A model generated the notes under the pieces. It made no database searches. It was not told the DNA's origin and saw only the letters and a program-made list of their open reading frames with translations. The position numbers and the translations under genes are program-made. A stretch of 64,000 nucleotides of DNA from JAFARZ01 sp035651595. GTDB taxonomy: Bacteria > Actinomycetota > Actinomycetes > Streptosporangiales > Streptosporangiaceae. How positions within the stretch are numbered: the first letter of the stretch is position 1; every line of letters starts with the position of its first letter. Positions 49,960 through 56,899 of this stretch are shown here, in pieces. The DNA lies in NCBI GenBank assembly GCA_035651595.1, contig DASRFJ010000167.1, positions 39,991-103,990 of the forward strand, in the 5' to 3' direction.

Positions 49960-50698
49960 GCATGATGTCGAACATCGGCGACGGGTCCTCGAGCGCGAAC
50001 CCCAGGTGGCCGAACATCTCCATCGCCACCGCCCCGTACAGCAGCATCCAGCAGCGCAGGAAGATGAGCATCGTGCCCACCGGTATGTCCGCACCGATCG
50101 AGGCGATGTAGCGATCAAGCTGGTCGCGCAGGCCCGGATCGATCTCGGACGGCGCCAGTACCGGGAACGGGTGCGCGTGCCACAGCTTCAGGAACAGCGT
50201 GAAGTAGACGGCGGCGAACTGGAGCGCGCACGCGGAGGCGATGTCGTATCTGCCGTCATCGATGCCGGGCAACGGCACGCCGAACACCAGGCTGAACTCC
50301 GCCGGATGCCGTAGCGACCAGCGCCGGAACTCGCGGCAGGCGGCGACCATCTCCAGCGTGAGATGCCGGGTGTCATGGTGCGCCTCGGGCGCGTGCTCGT
50401 CGCGCACCGACGCGAGGGCGCTGTGAATGTCCGCCGCCATCTCGGTGAAGATGTCCGCGACCACGTGCCGGACGAGCTCCTCATGGCTGGCGAAATACCG
50501 GTACAGGCCGGGCGCGGTCATCCCCATCTCGCGCGCGATCGCGCGCAGCGACAGCGAATCGGGTCCCTCCGAGACCAGCAGCCGCCGGGCCGTCATGATG
50601 ATCTCGTCCTTGGTCGCGGCCCGCACCCGGTCGCGCCGCGAGCCTGAACGCGGACCACGGCGTGGGGGCTCAGCCGCGAATTCGGCCGCCTCTGTCAC
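49904..50698 (-). CDS. TetR-family regulator with WHG-type ligand-binding domain
   Basis: The 264-residue protein has a basic N-terminal tail (RRGPRSGSRRDRVRA), a TetR helix-turn-helix (IIMTARRLLVSEGPDSLSLRAIAREMGMTAPGLYRYFASHEELVRH, ~33-80) and a C-terminal ligand domain with CREFRRWSLRHPAEFSLVFG, the WHG-type pattern. It is divergent from the MMPL transporter gene, with an inverted repeat in the 139-bp gap, so it probably represses that transporter and itself. Start: ATG/GTG region at 50698; the tail length is uncertain. Confidence 0.9.
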   Translation of the reverse strand: MTEAAEFAAEPPRRGPRSGSRRDRVRAATKDEIIMTARRLLVSEGPDSLSLRAIAREMGMTAPGLYRYFASHEELVRHVVADIFTEMAADIHSALASVRDEHAPEAHHDTRHLTLEMVAACREFRRWSLRHPAEFSLVFGVPLPGIDDGRYDIASACALQFAAVYFTLFLKLWHAHPFPVLAPSEIDPGLRDQLDRYIASIGADIPVGTMLIFLRCWMLLYGAVAMEMFGHLGFALEDPSPMFDIMLSDLAALVGLRYPLPDGS

Positions 50699-50755
50699 AG
50701 GACCTCCTACCGCGCCACCTCTAAGCCTGCGGCAATGCTAGCTCGGTTGACAAGG

Positions 50756-50805
50756 GTAAACGCTGTATGCAAAAGTTAGCATCGTAATCAGTATACGCCG
50801 TTTAC
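50756..50805 (+). promoter_or_regulatory. candidate TetR operator and promoter region
   Basis: GTAAACG at 50756-50762 and CGTTTAC at 50799-50805 are complementary, and TGTAT / AGTATAC inside them are close to complementary. A nested ATGC / GCAT pair lies between. TTGACA at 50747-50752 is a good -35 box. A further GTAAAC lies at 50819-50824. The site fits repression of the MMPL gene at 50838. Confidence 0.5.
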
Positions 50806-50837
50806 TATAGTCATCAATGTAAACAGGGGAGAGCGGC

Positions 50838-53030
50838 ATGTTCGAGGCGTGGGGACGGGCCTTGTACGCCAGGCGGCGGATGACGTTGATCATCGCGCTC
50901 ATCGTCGTGGCGTTCGCCGGCATCTGGGGAACCGGCGTGTTCAAGAAGCTGAACAGCGGAAACACGTTCACGCCGCCGGGCAGCCAAAGCCAGCAGGAAC
51001 AGAACCTGGCCGACCAGACGTTCGGCCGCAACGCCGCCGACGTCGTCGTGCTGTACCGCAGCACGACGATGACGGTCGGCGATCCGGCCTACCGGCAGGC
51101 CGTCGCCCGGTCCCTGGAAGGCCTGCCGGCCGGCAAGGTCGGGCGCGTGGCCACGTACTGGTCCACGAAATCGCCGGACTTCGTCGGCAGCAACGGGCAC
51201 GCCACGTACGCGGTCCTCCAGCTGACCGGCAACGACGACGCCGCGCGGCAGGACGCGTACAAGGCGATCAAGACCGGCCTGGCCACGGACCTGACGGCCG
51301 TCGGCGACGCGAACCTTACCGCCCAGGTCGGCGGCAACGTGCCGACAGAGGTCGCGATCAGCAGCGAGGTCACCAGCAACATCGCCAAAGCCGAGGGCTT
51401 CTCCATGCCGGTGCTGCTGATCCTGCTGATGGTGATCTTCGGCAGCCTGGTGGCGGCGAGCCTGCCGGTGGCGATCGGCGGCATCGCGATCCTCGGCTCG
51501 TTCACCATGCTCCGGCTGCTCACGCTGGTGACGAGCGTCAGCGTCTACTCGGTCAACATCACCACGATCCTGGGCCTGGGCCTGGCCATCGACTACGGGC
51601 TGTTCATCGTCACCAGGTTCCGCGAGGAACTGCATCGCCAGCCGTCGGTGGAGCAGGCTGTCGCACGCACGGTCGCAACGGCCGGCCGCACGGTCGCGGT
51701 GTCCGGCATCACCGTCGCGGTGGCGCTGACCAGCCTGATGCTGTTCCCCGAGGTCTTCTTGCGCTCGATGGGCTACGGCGGCGTGGCGACCGTCGCGGTG
51801 GACATGATCGCCGCGCTCACCGTGCTGCCCGCGCTGCTCGCCGTGCTCGGCACCCGGGTCAATAGTCTCCGGATCCGCCGTACGGTCGTGAAGCCGCCGC
51901 AAGACGAGGCCAGCGGCGCCTGGTACCGGCTGGCGCGCAGCGTCATGCGCCGCCCGCTGGTCTACGTCGCGGTGATCGTGATCGGGCTGCTCACCCTCGG
52001 CGCCCCGTTCCTGCGCATTCAATGGGGCGGCACGGACGCGCGAGTGCTGCCGGCCGCGTCGACCGTCCGCCAGGTGCAGGAGACCCTGAACGCGCAGTTC
52101 CCGGCCAACTCCACGGCCCCCATCGAGGTCCTCCTCACCAAACCCGCGACGACATCCCAGCTCACCGGCTACGTGCGCGCGATCGGCGCGATCCCCGGCG
52201 TGACCGGCGCCCAGGTGACCGGCAGCAAGGACAGCGTCACGAGGATCGACGTCGGCTACGCCGCGACGACCGTCTCCACGCAGGCCAGGCACATCGTCAC
52301 CCAGATCCGCGACGTCACCCCGCCACCGGGCGGCACGGTGCTGGTCGGCGGCCAGACCGCGCAGCTCGTGGACGAGTTGCAAAGCCTCGGCTCCACCCTG
52401 CCGCCGATGGCGCTGCTGGTCGCGGTGTCCACGTTCGTGCTGCTGTTCCTCGCGTTCGGATCGGTGGTGCTGCCGGTCAAGGCGATCGTGATGAACGTCC
52501 TGTCGCTGGCGGCCACGTTCGGCGTGATCGTGTGGGTCTTCCAGTGGGGCCACCTGTCCGGGATGCTCCAGTTCACGTCCACGGGAGCCATCGAGCCGAC
52601 GATGCCGATCCTGATGCTGGCGATCATCTTCGGCCTGTCCATGGACTACGAGGTGTTCCTGCTGTCCCGGATCCGCGAGGTCTACGACCAGACAGGCGAC
52701 AACACCGCCTCGATCGCTGCCGGGCTCCAGCGCACCGGCGGGGTGATCACCAGCCTGGCCGGGCTGCTGATCATCGTCGTCGGCTCGTTCTCCGCGTCCG
52801 GCATCACGTTCATCAAGCTGCTGGGCGTGGGCATGATCGTCGCCCTCATCGTGGACGCCTCGGTGGTCCGGGTGCTGCTTGTCCCGGCGACGATGCGGCT
52901 GCTCGGCCGCGCCAACTGGTGGGCTCCCCGCCCGCTGCGCCGGCTCTACGCCCGCTACGGCATCAAGGAAGATTCCCCAGAACGACCTGTGGTTACACCT
53001 CCGGCACCCGTTCCCGGCGCCGCACGGTAA
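50838..53030 (+). CDS. MMPL-family RND transporter
   Basis: The 730-residue product has an N-terminal helix (MTLIIALIVVAFAGIWGTGVF), a first extracytoplasmic domain (~40-180), a membrane block with MPVLLILLMVIFGSLVAASLP and TTILGLGLAIDYGLFIVTRFREEL (~200-340), then a duplicate domain and a second block with ILMLAIIFGLSMDYEVFLLSRIREVYD. The two GLxxDYxxF motifs hold the aspartate/tyrosine proton relay of MMPL proteins. They export lipids, siderophores or drugs. Control by the divergent TetR protein is likely. Overlap of its 3' end with the decayed MFS gene is 38 bp. Confidence 0.94.
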   Translation: MFEAWGRALYARRRMTLIIALIVVAFAGIWGTGVFKKLNSGNTFTPPGSQSQQEQNLADQTFGRNAADVVVLYRSTTMTVGDPAYRQAVARSLEGLPAGKVGRVATYWSTKSPDFVGSNGHATYAVLQLTGNDDAARQDAYKAIKTGLATDLTAVGDANLTAQVGGNVPTEVAISSEVTSNIAKAEGFSMPVLLILLMVIFGSLVAASLPVAIGGIAILGSFTMLRLLTLVTSVSVYSVNITTILGLGLAIDYGLFIVTRFREELHRQPSVEQAVARTVATAGRTVAVSGITVAVALTSLMLFPEVFLRSMGYGGVATVAVDMIAALTVLPALLAVLGTRVNSLRIRRTVVKPPQDEASGAWYRLARSVMRRPLVYVAVIVIGLLTLGAPFLRIQWGGTDARVLPAASTVRQVQETLNAQFPANSTAPIEVLLTKPATTSQLTGYVRAIGAIPGVTGAQVTGSKDSVTRIDVGYAATTVSTQARHIVTQIRDVTPPPGGTVLVGGQTAQLVDELQSLGSTLPPMALLVAVSTFVLLFLAFGSVVLPVKAIVMNVLSLAATFGVIVWVFQWGHLSGMLQFTSTGAIEPTMPILMLAIIFGLSMDYEVFLLSRIREVYDQTGDNTASIAAGLQRTGGVITSLAGLLIIVVGSFSASGITFIKLLGVGMIVALIVDASVVRVLLVPATMRLLGRANWWAPRPLRRLYARYGIKEDSPERPVVTPPAPVPGAAR

Positions 53031-53350
53031 CCCAGCCGAGCAGCGCCAGTGCCGGGAACGCGGCGGCCACGCCGGTCGCGCCGCCCCAGCCCCATAGCTG
53101 GTAGGCGTGCGCGCCGGCGGCGCTACCTTCCCCGGCCGGCCAGCGCGTGCGGAGAGCGCGAGCATGTTCAGGTCGTAGCAGAGTTGCCGGATACGAGCAT
53201 GCCGCCGGTCGCGGCCCAGCGCAGCCGAGGCCGGGCATCCAGTTGCCTGCCGCCGAACGCCGAGGCCAGCGCGCCGGCCGCACCCGCCAGCGCGAACAGG
53301 CCGATCTCCAGCTGGGAGAAGCGGAAGTCCGGCCCGGCGAGCAGGAACGA
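52993..53350 (-). pseudogene. remnant of an MFS transporter gene
   Basis: On the minus strand one frame reads FLLAGPDFRFSQLEIGLFAL, then AGALASAFGGRQLDARPRLRWAATGGMLVSG and stops; a second frame then gives AHAYQLWGWGGATGVAAAFPALALLGWVTVRRRERVPEV. Both pieces look like MFS sequence: the first matches the start of a helix pair with a motif-A-like loop, the second a C-terminal helix. They are in different frames, have no intact start, and several helices are missing. This is a heavily deleted gene. Its tail overlaps the end of the MMPL gene. Confidence 0.6.
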
Positions 53351-53538
53351 TGGCCAACTACTGGAAGGCGATGCCGCAGATGATCCGGCTGCTGTTCGGC
53401 GAGGACGTCACGGACGCGGACCTGCAGCGGCACCAGGACTTCATCGCCGAATGCGTCCGCAGGATCATCGCGCCACAGGAGTTATCCTTGATAACGGCGG
53501 AGGGGCCCGCCATCCCGTCCAGGGAGAACCGCGGATAG
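53350..53538 (+). CDS. short orphan fragment, unknown
   Basis: 62 codons from ATG 53350 give MANYWKAMPQMIRLLFGEDVTDADLQ and RHQDFIAECVRRIIAPQE, a helical stretch like the C-terminal end of a TetR- or DUF-type protein, then a short tail. There is no clear ribosome site beyond AGGA. It lies between the MFS remnant and crcB, and may be another piece of a deleted regulator-transporter pair. Low confidence that it is expressed. Confidence 0.35.
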   Translation: MANYWKAMPQMIRLLFGEDVTDADLQRHQDFIAECVRRIIAPQELSLITAEGPAIPSRENRG

Positions 53539-53578
53539 CAGCCAACGGTCCCTGCCTTCTAGGTGGGGAGTTCTTTCG

Positions 53579-53962
53579 ATGCTGTGGCGGACCCTTGCGG
53601 TCATCTCCATGGGCGGTGTGCTCGGCGCGCTCGCCAGGTTCGGCCTCACGTCGGTGTTTCCCGTCGCCGCCGGTCAGTTCAACTGGGCGGTGTTCGGCAT
53701 CAACGTGGCCGGCTGCTTCCTGATCGGCCTGGTCGTCGTGCTGATCACCGAATCCCGGCGGGCCAATCACCTGCTGCGCCCGTTCCTCGCCACCGGGGTG
53801 CTCGGCGGCTTCACCACGTTTTCCACATATGTCGTCGGCATGCAGCACGACCTGTCCGCGGGTGCGCCGCGCACCGCGCTGGCCTACGGCGCGGGCACCG
53901 CGCTCGCCGCGCTCGCCGCCGCGTGGGCCGGCGTCCGGGCCGCGGATGCGCTGGTCCGATGA
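53579..53962 (+). CDS. crcB1: CrcB/FluC fluoride channel, first subunit
   Basis: The 127-residue product has four membrane helices and FluC hallmarks: GGVLGALARFGL, FGINVAGCFLIGL with the conserved asparagine, and the GVLGGFTTFSTYVVG signature with the phenylalanine and threonines that line the fluoride path. FluC channels expel fluoride as antiparallel dimers. A second crcB overlaps downstream, so a heterodimer is likely. GGGGAG lies about ten bases before ATG 53579. The GC-rich 60 bp before it can fold and might hold a riboswitch, but I could not confirm one. Confidence 0.94.
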   Translation: MLWRTLAVISMGGVLGALARFGLTSVFPVAAGQFNWAVFGINVAGCFLIGLVVVLITESRRANHLLRPFLATGVLGGFTTFSTYVVGMQHDLSAGAPRTALAYGAGTALAALAAAWAGVRAADALVR

Positions 53963-54321
53963 CCGTACTCCTGGTCATCGCCGGCGCCGCGCTCGGTGCG
54001 CCGGCCCGCTATCTGACCGACCGCCTGCTCCAGGGCCGGCACAACTCGCCGTTCCCGTGGGGCACGTTCGCGGCCAACATGGCGGGCTGCGCGCTGCTCG
54101 GCTTCCTCGCCGCGCTCCCTGTCAGGACCGGCCTGATGGCGTTCGCCGGCACCGGCTTCTGCGGTGCGCTCACCACCTACTCCACGTTCGGCTACGAGAC
54201 CGTCCAGCTCGCCAGGTCAGGGGCCAGGACGCTGGCCGTGTGCAACGTCGGCGCGTCGATCCTCGCGGGCTTCGGCGCCGCCTATTGCGGGATGGCCATG
54301 GCGCAGGCACTCGCCGGATGA
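53959..54321 (+). CDS. crcB2: CrcB/FluC fluoride channel, second subunit
   Basis: The 120-residue product has GAALGAPARYLTDR, FPWGTFAANMAGCALLGFL and the signature GTGFCGALTTYSTFGYETVQL. In it the first conserved residue of the usual GGFTTFST motif is changed (GALTTYST), as happens in the second member of tandem pairs. The ATG at 53959 overlaps the first gene's stop (ATGA). Opposed membrane orientation of the two subunits is typical for such pairs. Together they should lower cytoplasmic fluoride. Confidence 0.93.
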   Translation: MTVLLVIAGAALGAPARYLTDRLLQGRHNSPFPWGTFAANMAGCALLGFLAALPVRTGLMAFAGTGFCGALTTYSTFGYETVQLARSGARTLAVCNVGASILAGFGAAYCGMAMAQALAG

Positions 54322-54374
54322 GATGGCGATACAGTAGCCGTTCCGATACTGATGAGGAACTGAGGAGGCCCGAC

Positions 54375-54710
54375 ATGAGCCAGCCGGTTGCCGTGCCGGA
54401 AGTGCTGTCGGCGGACCTGCCTGACGGCGTGTTCCTGGTCGACGTGCGCGAGGACGACGAGTGGACCGCCGGGCACGCCCCGGACGCGCTGCATCTGCGC
54501 CTCGGTGACCTCGGGACCCGCGCCCAGGAACTGCCGCGCGACAAGGAGCTGTACCTGATCTGCCGCGGCGGCGCCCGCTCCGCGTACGCCGCGCAGGTGC
54601 TGGCCAGCCAGGGCTGGCAGACGATCAACGTCGCGGACGGCATGACCGGCTGGGCGGTAGCAGGCCGCCCCATGGTCAGCGAGACCGGCGCCGAGCCCTT
54701 CGTCGCGTAG
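54375..54710 (+). CDS. rhodanese-domain sulfurtransferase
   Basis: The 111-residue single-domain rhodanese has VFLVDVREDDEWTAGHAPDALHL and the catalytic cysteine in LYLICRGGARSAYAAQVL (near residue 64), with the loop C-R-G-G-A-R-S. It would shuttle sulfane sulfur or act in sulfide or cyanide detoxification. GAGGAGG at 54362-54368 supports ATG 54375. It follows the crcB pair in the same direction, 53 bp apart, but no functional link is known. A hairpin at 54776 follows. Confidence 0.93.
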   Translation: MSQPVAVPEVLSADLPDGVFLVDVREDDEWTAGHAPDALHLRLGDLGTRAQELPRDKELYLICRGGARSAYAAQVLASQGWQTINVADGMTGWAVAGRPMVSETGAEPFVA

Positions 54711-54775
54711 CCAGCCGTCCGCCCGCCGCCCCAGCCGCCCCAGCTGCCCCGCCCCGGCCGGACCCCCAGCGGGGA

Positions 54776-54819
54776 GCGTGGCCCCCGAGCCCCCCTCTAG
54801 GGAGCTCCGGGGGCCACGC
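54776..54819 (+). terminator. bidirectional terminator hairpin
   Basis: GCGTGGCCCCCGAGC and GCTCCGGGGGCCACGC form a 15-bp stem with one bulge. It lies between the converging rhodanese and MFS genes. A second GC-rich inverted set (GGGGGCCACG with CGAGGGCCACC) sits just beyond. No T-run, as usual for high-GC actinobacteria. Confidence 0.7.
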
Positions 54820-54868
54820 ACCTCTTCGGGGGGCCGTCTTCGAGGGCCACCGCACCTCTGTGGAGCCG

Positions 54869-56308
54869 TCACCAGGCGGGCTGGGGCTTGCGCGGGAGGG
54901 CGAACATCAGGCAGAAGACGAGCGCCATCGCGCCGACGTCGAACCACAGCGTGAGGCCGAACGAGCTGGTGAAATTGCCCCGGCTGGACACCAGGTGGTC
55001 GAAGAAGATCGTGCCGAGCAACGCGATGCCGAACGCGATGCCAAGCTGCTGGATGGTGTTCACCAGCCCGGACGCCGACCCGGCGTCCTGGCTCGGCACC
55101 CCGCTCAGCACCAGATCGATCAGCGGCGCGACGATCAGGCCGAAGCCGATTCCGTTCACCGCAAGCGGCGCGATCATCTGCCATGAGTGGATGCCCGTGC
55201 CGTAGTGCGCCGACAGGTACAGGTACAGGCCGAACCCGGCGGCCGCCGCAACCGCCCCGGCCAGCAGCACCTTGCGGCCGAACCGCGGCGTGAGGAACTG
55301 GACCGAGGCACCCGCCGCGGACGCGGTGGGCACCGCGAACGCGATGCCGGTGAGCCCGGCGTGCAGCGGGCTCCAGCCGAGCCCCGCCTGCATATACAGC
55401 ATCCAGGTGATGAAGAAGCCGCCGTAGGCGACCCAGAACAGCAGCGCGACGCCGAGGCCGGCGGCGAACGGGCGGATCCGGAACAGGCCGAGCACGACCA
55501 GCGGCGAGTCCTTCCTGGCCCGCTGGTAGAGCGCGAACAGGGCGAACACCGGGATCGAACCGGCCATCAGCGCGAACGTCCAGGCCGGCCAGCCGAGGTC
55601 GTGTCCTTCGGTGAGCGGGTACGCCAGCATGGCGACCCCGATCGTCGCCAGCGCGGCGCCCGGCAGGTCGAGCCGGGTGACGCCCGGCGCGGTGGACTCA
55701 CGGACGACGAACCACGCGATGACCAGCCCGGCCACCCCGACCGGGAGGTTGACCAGGAAGATCGGCCGCCAGTCCAAGCCGGCCAGATTCCACTGCACGA
55801 GCAGGCCGCCGAGGACGGGCCCGAGCACGGACGCGGAGCCGGCGACGCCCCCGTAGACGCCGAATACCTTGCCGCGCTCCTGCGGCGGGAACGTGACGTG
55901 GATGATGGCCAGGACCTGCGGGATCATCAGCGCCGCCATCGCGCCCTGGAGAAACCGGGACGCGATCAGCATGTCCGCGTTGACCGCGGTGCCGCACAGC
56001 GCCGAGCCCACGGTGAAACCGGCCATCCCGATGAGGAACAGCCGCTTGCGGCCGAAGATGTCGCCAAGCCTGCCGCCGGTGATCAGCACCACCGCGAACG
56101 CCAGCGCGTACCCGGCCACGACCCATTGGAGCTGCGAGTACCCGGCGTGCAGGTGGCGCTGTATCGACGGCAGCGCCACGTTGACGATCGTGATGTCCAG
56201 CAGGTCCATGAAGGACGCGATCAGCACGACGGTGAGCGCCAGCCAGCGGCGCGGATCGGGGGATCCGGCCAGCTCCGGCTGGGTCCATGTCTCTTCCGAG
56301 GCCGTCAC
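54869..56308 (-). CDS. MFS drug exporter, DHA2 family
   Basis: The 479-residue product has 14 predicted helices, LDITIVNVALPSIQRHL in helix 1, GRLGDIFGRKRLFL (motif A) and RFLQGAMAALMIPQVL. It would export a drug-like substrate by proton antiport. It starts at GTG 56308, 15 bp downstream of AGGAGAAT. It is divergent from the MarR gene at 56390, with two related palindromes in the 81-bp gap, so it is probably repressed by that protein. It is not a close relative of the MFS exporter at 33991. Confidence 0.93.
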   Translation of the reverse strand: MTASEETWTQPELAGSPDPRRWLALTVVLIASFMDLLDITIVNVALPSIQRHLHAGYSQLQWVVAGYALAFAVVLITGGRLGDIFGRKRLFLIGMAGFTVGSALCGTAVNADMLIASRFLQGAMAALMIPQVLAIIHVTFPPQERGKVFGVYGGVAGSASVLGPVLGGLLVQWNLAGLDWRPIFLVNLPVGVAGLVIAWFVVRESTAPGVTRLDLPGAALATIGVAMLAYPLTEGHDLGWPAWTFALMAGSIPVFALFALYQRARKDSPLVVLGLFRIRPFAAGLGVALLFWVAYGGFFITWMLYMQAGLGWSPLHAGLTGIAFAVPTASAAGASVQFLTPRFGRKVLLAGAVAAAAGFGLYLYLSAHYGTGIHSWQMIAPLAVNGIGFGLIVAPLIDLVLSGVPSQDAGSASGLVNTIQQLGIAFGIALLGTIFFDHLVSSRGNFTSSFGLTLWFDVGAMALVFCLMFALPRKPQPAW

Positions 56309-56338
56309 GGTATTCTCCTTAGTAAGTGACTGACTGCC

Positions 56339-56366
56339 TAGATATCTAACGCACTAAGATATTTAG
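56339..56366 (+). promoter_or_regulatory. paired MarR operator palindromes
   Basis: TAGATATCTA (56339-56348, perfect) and CTAAGATATTTAG (56354-56366, one mismatched pair besides the centre) are related palindromes 15-16 bp apart centre to centre, between the MFS and MarR start codons. Their AT-rich cores stand out in this GC-rich gap and could also supply -10 boxes. Confidence 0.65.
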
Positions 56367-56389
56367 AGACTAAGGAGGTATCTGAAGAG

Positions 56390-56899
56390 ATGTCAACCCC
56401 GGACGCACCGGTCAGCGTGCCCGGCAGCCGCGACGTGTCAGCCGCCGGCCAGGGCATCGCCATGGCAGCGGTTGCCCTCAACACTGCGATGTCCCAGGCC
56501 ATGGGCCTGCATCCGAGTGAGGGCCTGTGCCTGTGGCACGTAACCGAATCTGCCTACGGCGAGCCGCTCACGGCGGGGAAGCTGGCCGAGGCAACCGGTC
56601 TGACAACGGGCGCGATCACCGGGATCATCGACCGGCTCGAGGCGGCGGGCCTGGTGCGCAGGGAACGCGACACAGCGGACCGGCGCAAGGTTTTCATCCG
56701 GCCGGTGCCTGCGCGGATGGCCATCATCACGGAGCTCTTCGCGCCGATGGAGGGGGAATTCGACGAGCTTGTGCGGCAGTACCGGCCGGAGCAGGTGACC
56801 GTTATCTTCGACTACCTCAGCCGGTCCGTGGGCATCCTGCACGCGCAGATCGAACGGCTGCGCGCGGTCCGCGTCGGGTCAGCCGGACGCCAGGGCTAG
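56390..56899 (+). CDS. MarR-family regulator
   Basis: The 169-residue winged-helix protein has LTAGKLAEATGLTTGAITGIIDRLEAAGLVRRERDTADRRKVFIRPV (residues ~62-108), the classic MarR recognition helix and wing with DxRxxxI/V. Flanking helices form the dimer. AAGGAGG at 56372-56378 supports ATG 56390. It is divergent from the MFS exporter and probably represses both genes through the two palindromes at 56339-56366. The effector is unknown. Its last 20 bp overlap the 3' end of the recQ-like gene. Confidence 0.92.
   Translation: MSTPDAPVSVPGSRDVSAAGQGIAMAAVALNTAMSQAMGLHPSEGLCLWHVTESAYGEPLTAGKLAEATGLTTGAITGIIDRLEAAGLVRRERDTADRRKVFIRPVPARMAIITELFAPMEGEFDELVRQYRPEQVTVIFDYLSRSVGILHAQIERLRAVRVGSAGRQG

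Noticed and set aside
50814..53357. Long minus-strand open frame opposite the MMPL gene
   Set aside because: Its translation is Arg/Asp/His-rich with no helices or motifs, a typical mirror of a GC-rich real gene on the other strand.
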